Shown here in pieces: positions 6,331 to 8,153 of a stretch of DNA of 8,153 bases. The DNA is taken from NCBI GenBank assembly GCA_016649525.1, contig JAENXM010000070.1:1-8153 (forward strand). Reading direction: 5' to 3'. The position numbers and the translations under genes are program-made. Positions within the stretch are counted from its first letter, which is position 1; each line of letters begins with the position of its first letter. The notes under the pieces were generated by a model. It was not told where the DNA came from and made no database searches. It saw only the letters and a list, made by a program, of their open reading frames with translations. Origin of the DNA: Actinomycetota bacterium (lineage in GTDB: Bacteria > Actinomycetota > Geothermincolia > Fen-727 > Anoxymicrobiaceae).

Positions 6331-7749
6331 GTGAGCGAACAAGAGATATGCTGGATGAGTGCCGTAGAGCTCCTTGAGGCGTACCGGTCCAAGAAGCTTT
6401 CCCCCGTGGAGGTCACAAGCGCCGTACTCGAGCGCATCGACGAGTTAAACCCGAAGATAAACGCGATTGTCACACTCAGCGCCGACCTCGCGATGGAGCA
6501 GGCCAGGGCGGCCGAGGAAGCGTACCAGAAGGGCAAGGCCGGGGCGCTTGCCGGAGTACCGGTGACCATCAAGGACTTAATACCCACCAAGGGCGTCCGC
6601 ACCACCTTCGGCTCCGTACTTTTCGAGGATTACGTACCTGACGAGGACGCGGTACTTGTGGAGCGGCTCAAGGATGCCGGTGTCGTCATACTAGGCAAGA
6701 CCAACGTGCCGGAGTTCGGCCTGGTCGCGGTGACCGACAACCTCGTCTTCGGCCCTACTCTGAACCCGTGGGATACACGGAAGACCGTGGGCGGGTCGAG
6801 CGGCGGCGCCGCGGCCGGGATGGCCGCGGGCTTCAGCCCACTCGCCGTTGGCAATGACGGGGGCGGCTCGATCCGGATTCCCTCCAGCCTCTGCGGCGTC
6901 TTTGGCATCAAGCCGCATTTCGGGCGCATACCCTGCGGTCCGAAGCCATACCACGGATGGGAGACCATGAACGCGGAGGGACCGATAACCAGGTCGGTCG
7001 CGGATGCCGCCATGATGATCGACGTCATGTCGGGGCCCGACGACCGCGACATGTGGTCACTCCCCGCTTCCGGCGTCAACTATCTCGAGTCGATCAAGGG
7101 CCGTGTCAAGGGGCTCAAGGTCGCCTACACCTCTGACATGGCGGTCGCCGCAGTCGAGCCCGAGGTGGTCGAGATAACCAAGAAGGCCGCATTCGCCTTT
7201 TCCGAACTCGGCTGCGAGGTGGTCGAGGACGACCCGGGAATATTCGACATGGCACAGGACCTCACCGTGATGGTCATCCTCGAGACGGTTACAGCTCATG
7301 AAGACAACCTGGAAGAGGCAAAGGAGAAGATGTACACCCTGTACAAGCCTTTCCTCGAGCTGATGGACGTCTTCAGCGGAAGGGACATGGTACGTGTCAA
7401 CTTTCACCGCGTGGAAATGTGGGACATTATGCGGCGCTTCTTCGAGAAGTACGACCTGCTGCTCACGCCGACCACGGCATGCCCCGCTTTCGATTTGAAA
7501 GATGGCGGGATGCTGGGCCCGGATATCATAAACGGCGTGGAGCAAGGCCCCGCCTCATGGATAGGGTTCACCTACCCGTTCAACTTCAGCGGACAGCCGG
7601 CGGCGTCCGTGCCGTGCGGCTTTACGGCCGGCGGTCTGCCGGTGGGCCTCCAGATCGTGGGGCGCCGCTACGACGAGCCGACGGTCCTGCGCGCGGCGGC
7701 CGCTTTCGAGGCGGCTCACCCATGGGCCGGCCGCCACCCCGAGCTGTAG
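6331..7749 (+). CDS. Amidase-signature family hydrolase
   Basis: This 472-residue serine hydrolase of the amidase-signature family hydrolyses a carboxamide to acid and ammonia. The Ser-cisSer-Lys triad is complete: K81 in VTIKD, S156 in GGSSGGAAAG, and nucleophile S180 in DGGGSIRIPSS. The 24-residue gap between the two serines equals that of fatty-acid amide hydrolase (S217 and S241). The C-terminus has the family LLLTPTTACPAF and FSGQPAASVPCGFTAGGLPVGLQIVG blocks. It resembles GatA, but no gatB or gatC is beside it and the nucleophile motif has GGGS where GatA usually has DTGGS. A metabolic amidase is therefore more likely than a tRNA amidotransferase subunit. The GTG start follows AGGGAGG (6318-6324) by 6 bases; the in-frame ATG at codon 9 lacks such a site. 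It lies 55 bases after the condensing-enzyme gene and is probably cotranscribed, which hints at nitrogen or amino-acid metabolism. Substrate is unknown. No secretion signal is seen. Confidence 0.92.
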   Translation: MSEQEICWMSAVELLEAYRSKKLSPVEVTSAVLERIDELNPKINAIVTLSADLAMEQARAAEEAYQKGKAGALAGVPVTIKDLIPTKGVRTTFGSVLFEDYVPDEDAVLVERLKDAGVVILGKTNVPEFGLVAVTDNLVFGPTLNPWDTRKTVGGSSGGAAAGMAAGFSPLAVGNDGGGSIRIPSSLCGVFGIKPHFGRIPCGPKPYHGWETMNAEGPITRSVADAAMMIDVMSGPDDRDMWSLPASGVNYLESIKGRVKGLKVAYTSDMAVAAVEPEVVEITKKAAFAFSELGCEVVEDDPGIFDMAQDLTVMVILETVTAHEDNLEEAKEKMYTLYKPFLELMDVFSGRDMVRVNFHRVEMWDIMRRFFEKYDLLLTPTTACPAFDLKDGGMLGPDIINGVEQGPASWIGFTYPFNFSGQPAASVPCGFTAGGLPVGLQIVGRRYDEPTVLRAAAAFEAAHPWAGRHPEL

Positions 7750-7773
7750 GCAGAGTGGATAAGCAGCAGACTC

Positions 7774-7795
7774 GCGGGCCTGTCCCGCCTGTTTT
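7774..7795 (+). terminator. Possible weak intrinsic terminator after the amidase gene
   Basis: GCGGG (7774-7778) pairs with CCCGC (7784-7788) around CCTGT, followed by CTGTTTT (7789-7795). The stem is short and the T-tract is only four long, so termination may be partial. Its position, 24 bases after the amidase stop and before the next ribosome binding site, fits an operon end. Confidence 0.4.
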
Positions 7796-7838
7796 CCGCC
7801 GGGACTACCAGCATTAGAATAAGGCCAGGGAGGATCGC

Positions 7839-8153
7839 TTGAGGACATACAGGGTAGCTTACCTGGGCAGCGACAGCGAGGCGGCGCTTCTCATCAAGGG
7901 CGCTATCGAGAGGGCGGGCCTGGAATTCGTCGCGGCTTCGCGCGACTCCGCTGGCGTCAAGAAGATCTCCGATTTCGACTGCGACCTTGTCCTGTGGGAC
8001 CTCGAGGACTCGGATCCCAACGAGCCGACTCCCGTAGCGCAGCTCAGGAAGGCGGGCCTTGAGAACATGCCGGTTACGGTCGTGGTGCCGAAAGACCAGG
8101 AGGAAGCGGCGGCAAAGAGCCTCGCGGAAGGCGCGGCGGACTTCCTTTACAAA
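7839..8153 (+). CDS. Degenerate response-regulator receiver-like domain protein, 3' end outside the window
   Basis: The first 105 residues are visible and run in frame to the window edge. The pattern fits a CheY-like receiver: beta strand RVAYLG, helix EAALLIKGAIERAG, strand DLVLWDLED with D54 at the phosphoacceptor position, strand MPVTVVVPKD, helix EEAAAKSLAEG and strand ADFLYK with K105 at the conserved lysine. Two features are off: the usual acidic pair after the first strand is replaced by GSDSE, and the Thr/Ser after the fourth strand is Val83. It may therefore be an atypical or phosphorylation-independent receiver. An output domain may follow outside the window. I chose the TTG at 7839 because AGGGAGG (7827-7833) sits 5 bases before it and the receiver fold begins immediately; the first in-frame ATG is at codon 77. 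It probably belongs to a new transcription unit. The fold is recognised from the pattern only; role and partner kinase are unknown. Confidence 0.7.
   Translation, partial: MRTYRVAYLGSDSEAALLIKGAIERAGLEFVAASRDSAGVKKISDFDCDLVLWDLEDSDPNEPTPVAQLRKAGLENMPVTVVVPKDQEEAAAKSLAEGAADFLYK

Noticed and set aside
6331..7749. GatA subunit of Glu-tRNA(Gln) amidotransferase
   Set aside because: No gatB or gatC neighbour, and the nucleophile motif reads GGGS, more typical of general amidases.

Overview
The window is GC-rich bacterial DNA with seven genes, all on the + strand and closely spaced. Arginine AGG and isoleucine ATA codons are common, and four of the seven genes start at TTG or GTG behind strong purine-rich ribosome binding sites. 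The gene set points to a strict anaerobe with formate and heterodisulfide-reductase-type electron metabolism, such as an acetogen, a syntroph, a sulfate reducer or a deep-branching anaerobic actinobacterium or Chloroflexi relative. I cannot name the lineage. The selenocysteine signal lies inside the coding sequence directly after the UGA, which is the bacterial arrangement and argues against an archaeon.

Region 1 (46-3398) is a three-gene operon with gaps of 11 and 18 bases: an MvhD-type [2Fe-2S] electron-transfer subunit, an FdhB/FrhB-like protein with two ferredoxin-type cluster motifs, and a molybdopterin (or tungstopterin) formate dehydrogenase catalytic subunit. The catalytic gene has an in-frame TGA at 1761-1763, exactly where E. 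coli FdhF has its catalytic selenocysteine. It is followed by a hairpin whose GGTCT loop lies 18 bases after the TGA, the same distance as in E. coli fdhF. I therefore annotate one 681-residue selenoprotein (1353-3398), not two fragments or a pseudogene. The operon probably moves formate electrons through iron-sulfur clusters and MvhD to an HdrA-type flavoprotein, presumably encoded upstream of the window.

Region 2 (3384-3511) is a 128-base MITE-like or REP-like element with perfect 16-base terminal inverted repeats and two strong internal hairpins. Its left end lies inside the formate dehydrogenase gene and supplies the last four codons and the stop codon.

Region 3 (3577-7749) holds a class I/II aminotransferase, a DRE-TIM condensing enzyme of the homocitrate synthase/Re-citrate synthase type, and an amidase-signature hydrolase, with gaps of 65 and 55 bases. 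This looks like an amino-acid or carboxylic-acid metabolism operon. If the condensing enzyme is a Re-citrate synthase, it would feed 2-oxoglutarate and glutamate synthesis in an anaerobe.

Region 4 (7839-8153) is the start of a gene for a degenerate response-regulator receiver domain. It runs off the window and is separated from the amidase gene by a possible weak terminator. No stretch longer than about 180 bases is without a gene. I saw no tRNA, rRNA or CRISPR array.
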